From positions 3,410,001-3,474,000 of the forward strand of contig NZ_CP031423.1 in assembly GCF_003991875.1 (NCBI RefSeq): 64,000 bases of DNA, in the 5' to 3' direction. Positions 8,262 to 16,298 of the stretch are shown one piece after another. Every line of letters begins with the position of its first letter. Within the stretch, counting starts at the first letter, position 1. The position numbers and the translations under genes are program-made. Under the pieces are notes generated by a model, which was not told where the DNA came from, did no database searches, and was given only the letters and a program-made list of their open reading frames with translations. The stretch comes from Microbacterium lemovicicum (GTDB lineage: Bacteria > Actinomycetota > Actinomycetes > Actinomycetales > Microbacteriaceae).

Positions 8262-9505
8262 GCCACCACGAGCCCCTCGCGGAGGAGGCGGCGCACGACG
8301 ACCACGGCGCTGTCGGCGTCGACGCCGGGCAGCCGTCCCACGGTGATCGGACGGCCCTGCGCGAGCGCCTCGAGCGCCGCACGGGCCTCGACGGGAAGCC
8401 CCAGCGTGACTCCGGGGGTGACGATGCGCACGCGCTCACCGGCATCCTCGAGCCGCACGCGCACCCCCGCCCGCCACCGCACGACGGTCTCGGCCGTGAG
8501 GGCGGCAGCGGCGGCCACCGCTGCCAGCGGCGCCACGGGCTCGGGCCGCACCGATCGCTCGAACCGCGACGAGAGGGCACGGGACACGGCGCCGGCGTCG
8601 GCGCCCGTGAGCGCCTCCGTCAGGCGTGCGACGGTGCGCGTCACGACCCCTTCGAGCTGCCCTGCGTCGGTGAGGTCCACGCCGAGCGGCAGCGACGCGC
8701 GCAGGTCGGGCACGTCGCGGATGACGCCCAGCAGCGCGTCGATGACGTCGGCGCCCGTGTAGGCGGACATGCCGACCGTGAGGTGCACCGAGGTGTCGCC
8801 GAGCGCGGTCGCGGAGTGGATCCATCCGCGCGGCAGGTACAGCGCGTCGCCGGGGCGCAGCACGGCGTCGATCGCCGGCTCACCCTTCGCGCGCTCAGCG
8901 ACCTCGGCGCCCACCTCGCCCCACGGCTGACTGGCGAGCGGGTTGTCGAGCACCGGCTCGTGGATGACCCAGTGCTTCTCGCCCGCCACCTGCAGCACGA
9001 AGACGTCGTGCGTGTCGTAGTGCGGCGAGAACCCCTGCGACGAGGGCGGGGTCACATAGGCGTTGACCTGCGCGGGGTAGCCGATGTCGGCCACGAGCTC
9101 GCGCGTGAAGTCGATGATCGGCGGCCACAGCCGGTGCAGGCCCTGCAGCACGATGGTCGCGCCGGCGGCGAACTCCTTCAGCACCTTCTCGGACGCGACC
9201 TGATCGCCGACCTCGGCGCCGAAGCCACCGGATGCCGTGAAGGCCGACGGCGGAAGCACCGTGCCCTCACGTGCCATGCGGATGAAGGGCGTGCGCACTC
9301 CGCGCCGGGTGACGAGCTCGTCGACGGATGCCGCGGTGAACAGATCCTCGAATCCGTGCTCGTTGCCCGGACGTGCCGCCAGCTCCTCCGCCGTGGACAG
9401 CAGGGCTCGTCGCCCCCAGTACTCGTCCGCGAAGACCTGCTCGTCGACCCGGATGCAACGCGAGAGCGCGGGCCGACGGATCGGCCCGCGCTCTTCGTCC
9501 GTCAC
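8258..9505 (-). CDS. JmjC-type cupin oxygenase (ribosomal-oxygenase-like)
   Basis: A 415-residue protein with a double-stranded beta-helix of the Cupin_4/JmjC type. The iron ligands are readable: His162 and Asp164 in SPHYDTHDVF, and His230 in YLPRGWIHSA. The long helical C-terminal part matches bacterial ribosomal oxygenases such as YcfD, which hydroxylate Arg or His of ribosomal proteins using Fe(II) and 2-oxoglutarate. The GTG start overlaps the stop of the repeat peptide gene by one base (TAGTG), and the 3' end overlaps the ferredoxin-like gene. That context suggests a peptide substrate encoded next door, though a ribosomal target remains possible. Confidence 0.88.
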   Translation of the reverse strand: MTDEERGPIRRPALSRCIRVDEQVFADEYWGRRALLSTAEELAARPGNEHGFEDLFTAASVDELVTRRGVRTPFIRMAREGTVLPPSAFTASGGFGAEVGDQVASEKVLKEFAAGATIVLQGLHRLWPPIIDFTRELVADIGYPAQVNAYVTPPSSQGFSPHYDTHDVFVLQVAGEKHWVIHEPVLDNPLASQPWGEVGAEVAERAKGEPAIDAVLRPGDALYLPRGWIHSATALGDTSVHLTVGMSAYTGADVIDALLGVIRDVPDLRASLPLGVDLTDAGQLEGVVTRTVARLTEALTGADAGAVSRALSSRFERSVRPEPVAPLAAVAAAAALTAETVVRWRAGVRVRLEDAGERVRIVTPGVTLGLPVEARAALEALAQGRPITVGRLPGVDADSAVVVVRRLLREGLVVA

Positions 9506-9762
9506 TACGCCGAACCGTCGGCGCCGCCGTCGTGGCCGCCGGGGTTGGCGCCGCCGTCAGCGGTGCCTTCGCCTTCGTCGGCCGACCCGTCCGCGCCGCC
9601 GTCGTGGCCGCCGGGGTTCGCTCCGCCGTCAGCGGTGCCCTCGCCCGCCGAGGCCGAGCCGTCGGCGCCGCCGTCGTGGCCGCCGGGGTTCGCTCCGCCG
9701 TCGGCGGGGCCTTCCCCGCCGGATGCGGACTCGGGCGTGATGTCTTCGTCGTTGATGCTCAT
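9505..9762 (-). CDS. Small tandem-repeat peptide, Gly/Ala/Asp-rich
   Basis: An 85-residue acidic protein. Residues 1-16 (MSINDEDITPESASGG) form a short leader-like segment. Residues 17-40, 41-64 and 65-85 are three nearly identical copies of a unit built on ADGGANPGGHDGGADGSA. There is no Cys, no signal peptide and no membrane segment. I chose ATG at 9762 because the repeat architecture begins cleanly there; 27 more codons upstream are open but look unlike protein. Its stop overlaps the start of the cupin oxygenase, so the peptide may be that enzyme's substrate, but this is inference. I do not recognise the family. Confidence 0.8.
   Translation of the reverse strand: MSINDEDITPESASGGEGPADGGANPGGHDGGADGSASAGEGTADGGANPGGHDGGADGSADEGEGTADGGANPGGHDGGADGSA
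9508..9714 (-). repeat. 72-bp tandem repeats within the repeat peptide gene
   Basis: Two 72-bp units (9643-9714 and 9571-9642) and a shortened 63-bp third unit (9508-9570), in frame, each coding for 24, 24 and 21 residues with only a few changes between copies. Confidence 0.92.
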
Positions 9763-9934
9763 GTCGCCACCTCTCACCGGCGGTCCACCCGCCTGGCACG
9801 ACGATAACGCGGGCGCGCGACGCGGGTCGAGGGCTTGCGCCACCTTTCCGACGATGTGAGGATTCCTGCCCTCCGCCGCCGGTCGCGGGGAGAGTGGCGC
9901 CGGCCCGCGTCGACGAAGGCCGGAACCCCGCGCC

Positions 9935-10855
9935 TCAGCCGACGGGCTCGGTGAACGGGTCCGTCGAGGCCGCGACGCCGTCGGCCGTGGTGGCGCGAGG
10001 TGCTGCGCGCGGGGCGGCCAGCACCGCGGCGATGCTGGCGACGATGACCAGCGCGATGCCGACGATCTCGAGGGCGGCGAGATGCTGGCCGAGCAGCAGG
10101 AATCCCGCCGTCGCGGCGGTCGCCGGGCCGAGGCTCATCAGGATCGCGAAGACGGCGGGCGGGAGCCGGCGCAGCGCGATGAGCTCGAAGGCATACGGGA
10201 TCGTCGAGGAGAGCACGGCCACGGCCGCACCGAGCGCGAGCAGGTCGATCCGCAGGAGGGCGGCTCCGGCATCCGCGATCCCGAAGGGCAGCGACAGCAC
10301 CGCGCCGACCGACATGGCCAGAGCGAGACCGCCGAGGCCGGGGAACTCGGCGCCCACGCGCGCGGACGACAGGATGTAGAACGCCCAGCTCGCCGCTGCA
10401 CCCAGCGCGCAGAGCACGCCGACGAGGTCGAGGTCGGCCCATCCCCCGCCGCCCAGGCAGGCCACGCCGGCGAGGGCGAGCGCCGCGCAGCCCCAGGCCG
10501 ACAGGCGTCGGCTGGCCACGATCGACAGGGTCAGTGGCCCGAGCACCTCGATCGTCACGGTCACGCCGAGCGGAAGACGCTCCAGCGCGAGATAGAAGAG
10601 CCCGTTCATCAGGGCCAGCACCACCCCGAACTGCACCACGGCCCGCCAGCCGCCGGCGCTGTGGCCGCGGAGCCGCGGGCGGGCGATGATCAGCAGGATG
10701 ACGGCGGAGAAGACCAGCCGCAGCATGACCATGCCGAGCGGGCCGACCTGCGGGAACAGCAGCACGGCGATGGAGGCGCCGACCTCCTGGCACGCGAGGC
10801 CGATGAGGACGAAGAGCAGCGCCGGGTTGGCGGCGCGTCCGGTCGTGGTCGTCAC
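9935..10855 (-). CDS. EamA-family exporter, RhtA-like
   Basis: A 306-residue membrane protein with about ten transmembrane segments in two EamA repeats. It resembles the RhtA group that exports threonine, homoserine or similar amino acids (for example QVGPLGMVMLRLVFSAVILL near residues 36-55 and PLGVTVTIEVLGPL near 96-109). The C-terminus ends in a short Thr/Ala-rich tail. The substrate is not determined. It is followed by a 172-bp gap before the repeat peptide gene. Confidence 0.87.
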   Translation of the reverse strand: MTTTTGRAANPALLFVLIGLACQEVGASIAVLLFPQVGPLGMVMLRLVFSAVILLIIARPRLRGHSAGGWRAVVQFGVVLALMNGLFYLALERLPLGVTVTIEVLGPLTLSIVASRRLSAWGCAALALAGVACLGGGGWADLDLVGVLCALGAAASWAFYILSSARVGAEFPGLGGLALAMSVGAVLSLPFGIADAGAALLRIDLLALGAAVAVLSSTIPYAFELIALRRLPPAVFAILMSLGPATAATAGFLLLGQHLAALEIVGIALVIVASIAAVLAAPRAAPRATTADGVAASTDPFTEPVG

Positions 10856-10898
10856 CGGCGCCTCCCGCCGAGGACGGGATGCGGGGCCGTGCGCAGGG

Positions 10899-12179
10899 TC
10901 ACTGGGCCGGAGGGCAGATGGATGCCGCGATGATGGCGTCGTGGAACTGCTGAGCGGTCCACGGGAGTCCGGCGTCCGGTGTCGTGCTGCCCGACGCGGC
11001 GGGCGCCTTCGACGCGATGGCTGCCAGCTCCCACGCGAGGCCGGCCACGACGCCGGTGTCGACAGCGGAGTTGTTCAGCACGACGGCGACCGTCAGACCC
11101 GAGGTCGGGTCGGAGAAGGCGGCCGTGAGGTAGCCGGGGAACGCGCCGTACTGGCCGACCATGGAGCCCGCCTGGTAGGCACCGCCGCGCGCGGTGAACC
11201 ACGAGGGGGCGCCGGAATAGGCAGGCAGCGGATTCGCGAAGCGATCCTGACCGTTCGTGAGCAGCGAGCCGGATGCCAGCGCCTGGGCGTAGCGGCCGAG
11301 GTCGGTGATGTCGCTGACGACACCGGAGTTCGTGTAGCCCGAGCTCGCCGACATGACGGTGTAGTCGGTCGGTGCCGCGCAGTTCATGACGCCGTTGCCG
11401 TCGCGGAACGACTGGTAGCCGCTCAGCACCGGGCCGCTGGTCGACGGCGGAGCCGCCTCACCCGACGGCAGCCGCGTGGAGTCGAGCGCGAGCGGATCGA
11501 AGACGTACTGCTGCAGCACGGTCGCCGCGCTCTCGCCGGTCGCACGCTCGAGCGCGAGGCCGAGGAGCACGTAGCCGGCGTCGGACTCGAAGTAACCGCT
11601 GCCCGGCGTGCCCTGCGAAGACTGACCGAGTCCGTAGCTCGCGAGCTCATGCGGATTCCACACGCGCGTGGGGTTGCCCAGCCAGAGCGACGAGAGCTGC
11701 GGCGCGTAGGAGCCGACGCCCGAGGTGCTGTCGCACAGCGACCCGAGCGTCACATCGGTGAGGTCGGGCACGCCCGAGACCCAGTCGCTGACCTCGTCGG
11801 TCAGGGCGAGCTTGCCCTCCGCGGCGACCGCGTAGAGGGCGTCGCAGGTCATGGCGCGCGTGACGCGGCCGGCGCGGAACGTCGCCTCGGCGTTGACCGG
11901 GTCGGCGCCGCCGGGCGTCTGCGTGCCGAGGCCGCTGATCCACTGACCGCTCCAGGGCGCCCAGACACCGACGATCGCGCCGGACGAGCCCGACGCCGTC
12001 ATGGCGGACGTCACAGCATCCTGCAGCTGCTGCACGGTCGCCTCGGGCAGATCGCCCTGCACCTGCGCGGGCACATCGACGGTGACCGTGGTCTCGGCGG
12101 AGCATCCGGTGATGGCCAGGCCGATCGCGAGAACGGCGGCGAGCGCCGCGGCGGGGCGGCGACGTCCACGTCGAGCCAT
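10899..12179 (-). CDS. Secreted serine-hydrolase (beta-lactamase/DD-peptidase) homologue lacking catalytic residues
   Basis: A lipoprotein precursor of 426 residues. The signal peptide ends at the lipobox AITGC, with Cys26 lipidated. The rest matches class C beta-lactamase/DD-peptidase-like hydrolases, but each catalytic motif is altered: the SxxK site reads R105-V-T-R108, the YxN motif reads E198-S-D200, and the HxG/KTG motif reads Q343-Y-G345. An intact relative at 62572-63873 shows SISK, YSN and HTG in the same places. The protein is therefore probably a non-catalytic binding or regulatory protein. ATG at 12179 is preceded by a G-rich site; an earlier ATG at 12206 is possible. Confidence 0.85.
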   Translation of the reverse strand: MARRGRRRPAAALAAVLAIGLAITGCSAETTVTVDVPAQVQGDLPEATVQQLQDAVTSAMTASGSSGAIVGVWAPWSGQWISGLGTQTPGGADPVNAEATFRAGRVTRAMTCDALYAVAAEGKLALTDEVSDWVSGVPDLTDVTLGSLCDSTSGVGSYAPQLSSLWLGNPTRVWNPHELASYGLGQSSQGTPGSGYFESDAGYVLLGLALERATGESAATVLQQYVFDPLALDSTRLPSGEAAPPSTSGPVLSGYQSFRDGNGVMNCAAPTDYTVMSASSGYTNSGVVSDITDLGRYAQALASGSLLTNGQDRFANPLPAYSGAPSWFTARGGAYQAGSMVGQYGAFPGYLTAAFSDPTSGLTVAVVLNNSAVDTGVVAGLAWELAAIASKAPAASGSTTPDAGLPWTAQQFHDAIIAASICPPAQ

Positions 12180-12261
12180 CCTGGCCCACCCCCCGTCATC
12201 GTGCACTGAGATTCAAACACACCCTCGGGATCGCCCGTGACGCGACTCGTAGGGTGGAAGG

Positions 12262-12573
12262 ATGACGCACCGCTTCGACGACGCCGCCCGCGAGGGCGTC
12301 CTGGGCCACATGAACGGCGACCATCCGGACGACAACCTGCTCATCGTCCGTGCGTTCGGCGACCGTGACGGGGCCGTCTCGGCGGTGATGGACGACTTCG
12401 ACGGCGACGGCGGCACGTGGACCGCGACCGACGCCGAGGGCGACACGCACGCGGTCCGCGTGCCGTGGCCCGGAGGCCCGATCACCGAGCGCCGCGAGGT
12501 GCGGCGCGAGATCGTCGCGCTGTACGACGCCGCCTGCGCCCGACTGGGCGTCGCACCGCGCCCGCACTCCTGA
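12262..12573 (+). CDS. DUF2470-domain protein
   Basis: A 103-residue protein that is essentially one DUF2470 domain. The conserved MNGDHPDDNLLIVRAFG stretch is at residues 14-30, with further family residues DDFDGDG at 42-48. This domain occurs at the C-terminus of heme-utilisation proteins of the pyridoxamine-phosphate-oxidase-like HugZ group. Here it stands alone, 46 bp upstream of the heme oxygenase gene on the same strand, which supports a role around heme, though it starts before the iron box. Confidence 0.85.
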   Translation: MTHRFDDAAREGVLGHMNGDHPDDNLLIVRAFGDRDGAVSAVMDDFDGDGGTWTATDAEGDTHAVRVPWPGGPITERREVRREIVALYDAACARLGVAPRPHS

Positions 12574-12585
12574 CGAAATCTCTTG

Positions 12586-12604
12586 TTAGGACGCCCTTAC
12601 CTTG
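12586..12604 (+). promoter_or_regulatory. Putative DtxR/IdeR iron box before heme oxygenase
   Basis: TTAGGACGCCCTTACCTTG closely follows the recalled DtxR/IdeR consensus (TTAGGTTAGGCTAACCTAA), especially in the outer TTAGG and in CTxACCT. It lies 15 bp before the heme oxygenase start, the right place to block its transcription when iron is plentiful. Confidence 0.75.
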
Positions 12605-12619
12605 AGCTAGCATGAAGGT

Positions 12620-13279
12620 ATGGCCGAGCCGATCCCCTTCTCCGCAGCCCTCCGCGAGCGCTCGAGCAGCGCCCACTCCGGCAGCGAGCACGCCGGATTC
12701 ATGTCAGACCTGATGCAGGGCAAGGGCACCCGCGACGACTATGTAGCCCTGGTGGCGCAGCACTGGTTCATCTACGAGGCGCTCGAGGCCGTGACCGAGC
12801 GCATGCGGCGCGACCCCGTGGCATCCGTCTTCATCAGCGACAAGCTCACCCGGCTCCCCGCGCTCGAAGCCGACCTGGCCTTCCTCCTCGGTTCCGACTG
12901 GCGCGAGCGCATCGAGCCGCTGCCGACGACGCGCCGGTACGTCGAGCGCATCCGCCGCGTCGGCGCCACGTGGCCCGGCGGCTTCGTCGCGCACCACTAC
13001 ACGCGGTACCTCGGCGACCTCTCCGGCGGGCTGTTCATCGGCAAGCTCATGCAGCGGCAGTTCGGCTTCGACACCAACGGCATCGGCTTCTACGTCTTCG
13101 GCGACATCGCCGACCCGCGGGCGTTCAAGGACGTGTACCGCGAGCAGCTGGATGCCGCGCCCTGGGATGCCGCGGAGCAGGAGCGCGTGATCGACGAGGT
13201 GCTCGTGGCCTACCGTTTCAACACCGACCTCTTCGTGGACCTCGCCGCAGCGAAGGACTCGGCCGCGGTCGTCGCCTGA
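12620..13279 (+). CDS. Heme oxygenase (biliverdin-producing), HmuO type
   Basis: A 219-residue cytoplasmic heme oxygenase, near the usual 215. It opens heme to biliverdin, CO and Fe2+, releasing iron. The proximal ligand is probably His19 in ERSSSAHSGSEHAGFM, and the distal-helix glycine motif GDLSGG is at residues 132-137. The gene sits directly behind an iron box, and a DUF2470 gene precedes it, so it is an iron-starvation gene. A long hairpin element follows it at 13334-13395. Confidence 0.95.
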   Translation: MAEPIPFSAALRERSSSAHSGSEHAGFMSDLMQGKGTRDDYVALVAQHWFIYEALEAVTERMRRDPVASVFISDKLTRLPALEADLAFLLGSDWRERIEPLPTTRRYVERIRRVGATWPGGFVAHHYTRYLGDLSGGLFIGKLMQRQFGFDTNGIGFYVFGDIADPRAFKDVYREQLDAAPWDAAEQERVIDEVLVAYRFNTDLFVDLAAAKDSAAVVA

Positions 13280-13333
13280 GTCGGAGCTGCGGCCTGTCAA
13301 CTCGCTGCGCCCGCGGGGAGCGCCCTCTTCGCG

Positions 13334-13395
13334 CGCGAAACGTCGCAACACGCCGTCCACTCCCGCCGCGAGACGGCGTGTTGCGACGTCTCGCG
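13334..13395. repeat. Intergenic long inverted repeat
   Basis: Arms of 24 bp (13334-13357 and 13372-13395) match at 23 positions around a 14-bp spacer. The core is ACGTCGCAACACGCCGTC. It lies between convergent genes, so it could be a bidirectional terminator, but its outer CGCGA(A/G)AC recurs in another dyad at 30669-30739, which points to a dispersed element. Confidence 0.85.
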
Positions 13396-13482
13396 AGGCC
13401 GTCCGGTCGGCGGCGGCGCGTGGGGTTGATCGGCGAGCAGGGCGAGAAGGGCGAGCTCGGCGCTCAGGTGAGCTCAGCGGGG

Positions 13483-14859
13483 TCAGGGACCGAGGGTGGG
13501 CGTGGAGGCCGCGGCGCGCACGCCGGCCATGAAGCGCTGCACGTCGGGGTCGACGCGGATGTCGCTCGGGCGCAGCGGGCGTGACAGGTACAGGCCGTCG
13601 AGTGAGGTGAGTCGCGACAGCGCGACGTACGTCTGGCCCGGCGCGAAGGCGCCCGATCCGAGGTCGACCACGGCGCGCTCGTACGTCTTGCCCTGCGACT
13701 TGTGGATCGTGACGGCCCACGCGAGCCGGAGCGGGAACTGCGTGAACTCCGCCACGATGTCGCGGCTGAGCGACTTCGACGTGGCGTCGTAGGCATAGCG
13801 GAACCGCTCCCAGACGGCCGGCTCGACCTCGTGCGTCTCACCGTCGACCTCGACCCGCACGGTGCCGCCCGCGATCCGGGTGACCGTGCCGATCGTGCCG
13901 TTCACCCATCGGGGCGGCTCGCCGAAGTTCGCGGAGTCGTTGCGGAGGAACATCACCTGGGCCCCGACCTTGAGCTGCAGATCGAGGTCGGCCGGGTACG
14001 CGGCATCCCCTCGTCCGAAGTCGCCGCTGATCTCGGCGGTCGCCGTCTGGGCCCGGCCGGGCAGCGCCTCGAGGTGGCGGCGGTTGATCGAGGTGACGAT
14101 GTCGTTGCGGGTGGCGAGGGTGATGATCGGCGTCTCGCCCTCGACGGGCTCGGGCGGACGGCGCGCGCCGGTGTCGTTGAGCACCTGCGCGATGTCGGCC
14201 GTCACCCGCCCGTAGCGCACCGCGTTGAGCATCGCCTTGAACCGCGGGTCGGACTGGCGATGGATGTCGACGAGCTCGCGGATGTGCAGCTGCGCGCCGT
14301 GCCGCCCGAGGTCGACCAGCCCGTCGGCGGCGACCTCGCCCGCCCAGACCTTCGCGTCGAAGAACCAGAACGACCGGTAGTGGTCGCGGATGTAGCGCAT
14401 CTCGTCGCCGCGCGGCGGCACCGGGGCGAGCTGGTACGGATCGCCGAACATGACGATCTGAACCCCGCCGAACGGCTCGGCGCGACGGCCGCGCGCCTGT
14501 CGCAGCGCACGGTCGATGCCGTCCATGAGGTCGGCGTTGACCATGGAGATCTCGTCGATCACCAGGGTGTCGATGGCGTTGAGGATCTTGCGCGTCGCGT
14601 CGGACTGGTCGAGCTCGCCGCCGGCGATGAGGCCGATCGGCAGCCGGAACAGCGAGTGGATCGTCTGCCCCTCGACGTTGAGCGCCGCCACCCCGGTCGG
14701 CGCGCAGACGGCGATCTGCTTCGAGGTGTTCCAGGCCAGGTGCTGCAGGAGCGTCGACTTGCCCGTGCCCGCACGTCCGGTCACGAACACGTGCTCGCGG
14801 GTGTCCTCGATGAGCCGGAACAGGGCCTCCTGCTCGGCGGACAGGGACGGCGTGCTCAC
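13483..14859 (-). CDS. Pif1/RecD-like DNA helicase (AAA ATPase)
   Basis: A 458-residue superfamily 1B helicase. Walker A GRAGTGKST is at residues 28-36 and Walker B DEIS at 102-105; GDPYQLAPV and the terminal VTIHKSQGKTYERAVVDLG are the helicase motifs of the Pif1/Dda group. Such proteins unwind DNA 5' to 3', often at replication or repair forks, but the bacterial role is little known. Translation starts at GTG, 9 bp beyond the 3' end of the MerR gene on the same strand, so the two may be cotranscribed. Confidence 0.9.
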   Translation of the reverse strand: MSTPSLSAEQEALFRLIEDTREHVFVTGRAGTGKSTLLQHLAWNTSKQIAVCAPTGVAALNVEGQTIHSLFRLPIGLIAGGELDQSDATRKILNAIDTLVIDEISMVNADLMDGIDRALRQARGRRAEPFGGVQIVMFGDPYQLAPVPPRGDEMRYIRDHYRSFWFFDAKVWAGEVAADGLVDLGRHGAQLHIRELVDIHRQSDPRFKAMLNAVRYGRVTADIAQVLNDTGARRPPEPVEGETPIITLATRNDIVTSINRRHLEALPGRAQTATAEISGDFGRGDAAYPADLDLQLKVGAQVMFLRNDSANFGEPPRWVNGTIGTVTRIAGGTVRVEVDGETHEVEPAVWERFRYAYDATSKSLSRDIVAEFTQFPLRLAWAVTIHKSQGKTYERAVVDLGSGAFAPGQTYVALSRLTSLDGLYLSRPLRPSDIRVDPDVQRFMAGVRAAASTPTLGP

Positions 14860-14868
14860 CGAGCCATG

Positions 14869-15369
14869 CTAACGAGTGGATGCCGCGGCACCGCGCCACC
14901 GCTCCGCACCCGTGGACAGCGCGACGGCGTGTGCGCCTGTGCCGGACTCCGCGGTGGTCGCGCCCGGCCACGAGCCCGAGCCGTCCACGACCACCCCGAC
15001 GATCTCGCGGAACCGCGGACAGGTGGCGATGTCGTGCGAACGGCACTGGAGGGCGTGCAGGGTCATCTCCCGAGAGCGCTCCATCTCGGCCATGCGCTGA
15101 GCGAGGTCGTCCAGGTGGGCCTCGAGCACACGATGGCGCGAGGGCGCCTGCTCGTCCAGCAGCACGGCGATCTGGTCGAGCCCCATTCCCGCCGCCTTGC
15201 TCCGGAGGATCACGGCGATGCGCACGAGGTCGTCGTCGGTGAACAGACGGCGACCCGCGGCATCCCTCTCCGGCGTCAGCAGGCCGACGTCCTCCCAGTG
15301 CCGCAGCACCGAGGTCGCCAGCCCGAAGCGGGCCGCGGCCTCGCCGATCGCATGAGCGCTTGACTTCAT
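14869..15369 (-). CDS. MerR-family regulator
   Basis: A 166-residue regulator. The N-terminal winged helix (IGEAAARFGLATSVLRHWEDVGLL, then RRLFTDDDLVRI) fits MerR, followed by a coiled dimerisation helix (residues 83-106) and a C-terminal region holding Cys109 and Cys117 in LQCRSHDIATCP, which could bind an effector or metal. Its start codon lies inside a perfect 22-bp palindrome shared with the divergent flavoprotein gene, so it may repress both. No Shine-Dalgarno is visible, so translation may be leaderless. Confidence 0.88.
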   Translation of the reverse strand: MKSSAHAIGEAAARFGLATSVLRHWEDVGLLTPERDAAGRRLFTDDDLVRIAVILRSKAAGMGLDQIAVLLDEQAPSRHRVLEAHLDDLAQRMAEMERSREMTLHALQCRSHDIATCPRFREIVGVVVDGSGSWPGATTAESGTGAHAVALSTGAERWRGAAASTR

Positions 15370-15383
15370 GTCGACATGAAGTC
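15362..15383. promoter_or_regulatory. 22-bp perfect palindrome between divergent MerR and flavoprotein genes
   Basis: The half-site is GACTTCATGTC, followed directly by its complement. The palindrome contains the MerR start codon on one strand and a possible ATG for the flavoprotein on the other. It is the likely MerR operator. Confidence 0.75.
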
Positions 15384-15396
15384 ACACACTCGGGGG

Positions 15397-16272
15397 ATGC
15401 GCAACTCCTCCCCCGCTTCCGCTCCCTTCGACGCCGTCGTGATCGGGGCCGGCCCCGCCGGCCTGCAGGCCGCTCTCACCCTCGGACGCATGCGGTACGA
15501 CACGGTCGTGCTCGACTCCGGCCGCTACCGCAACGAGACCGTGCCGCACGCGCACAACCTGATCACCAACGACGGCCGCCCGCCCGCCGAGCTGCGCGCC
15601 GCGGCGCGCGACGAGCTCGCCGGCTACGACACGATCGAGGTGCGCGACGTGTCGGCGACCGCCGTGGCCCGCGCCGATGAGGGGTTCACGGTGGCCACCG
15701 CGGACGGACGGATGCTGCACACCCGCCGGATCGTGCTGGCCACCGGCATGCGCGACGACCTGCCCGACATCCCCGGGCTCGCCGAGGCCTGGGGGCGCGA
15801 GGTGGCGCAGTGCCCGTTCTGCCACGGCTACGAGCTGAACGGACGCCCCGTGGCCGTGCTCGGCCTGCCGACGCACGCGGCCGTCCAGCAGGCGATGCTC
15901 GCGCGCATCGCCTCCGAGGTGACGATCATCGCGCCGGACGCGCTCGCGCGGGCCGAACGCATCGACGGCGGACTCGCGCTGCACCTGACCGACGGCGGAC
16001 GCCGGGAGGTCGCAGGCCTGTTCCTCGCCGCCGCCGCGCGGCAGTCGGCGCCCTTCGCCGAGGAGCTCGGCTGCAGCATCCTGTCGTCCGGCTGCGTGGA
16101 GGTCGACGCGAACGGCCGCACGACCGTTCCCGGCGTCTACGCCGCGGGCGACCTCGCGCACGTCGCGAGCCTTCCCGGCCCGCTCGTCTCGCTCGCGGCC
16201 GCGATCGCCGCCGGACAGCTCGCCGCGGTGGGCCTCGTTCGTGACGCTCTGGAGCACGACCTCACGGCGTGA
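15397..16272 (+). CDS. Thioredoxin-reductase-like NAD(P)/FAD oxidoreductase
   Basis: A 291-residue flavoprotein of the two-dinucleotide-binding-domain family. The FAD motif GAGPAGLQAA is at residues 17-26, the ATGMR motif near 111-115, and a CxxC disulfide pair in AQCPFCHGYE sits near residues 138-147. The C-terminal GVYAAGDLAH closes the FAD site. The second, NADPH-binding glycine motif reads GLPTHA and is atypical. It may reduce a thiol partner, but a TrxA is not nearby. I chose ATG at 15397 over the palindrome ATG at 15376 because of CGGGGG ahead of it. The divergent MerR is the likely regulator. Confidence 0.87.
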   Translation: MRNSSPASAPFDAVVIGAGPAGLQAALTLGRMRYDTVVLDSGRYRNETVPHAHNLITNDGRPPAELRAAARDELAGYDTIEVRDVSATAVARADEGFTVATADGRMLHTRRIVLATGMRDDLPDIPGLAEAWGREVAQCPFCHGYELNGRPVAVLGLPTHAAVQQAMLARIASEVTIIAPDALARAERIDGGLALHLTDGGRREVAGLFLAAAARQSAPFAEELGCSILSSGCVEVDANGRTTVPGVYAAGDLAHVASLPGPLVSLAAAIAAGQLAAVGLVRDALEHDLTA

Positions 16273-16298
16273 GCGGCCGGGGTTCTTAGACTGGACGG

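Noticed and set aside
9508..9714. CRISPR array
   Set aside because: The repeats touch with no spacers and lie in one reading frame, so they are coding tandem repeats.
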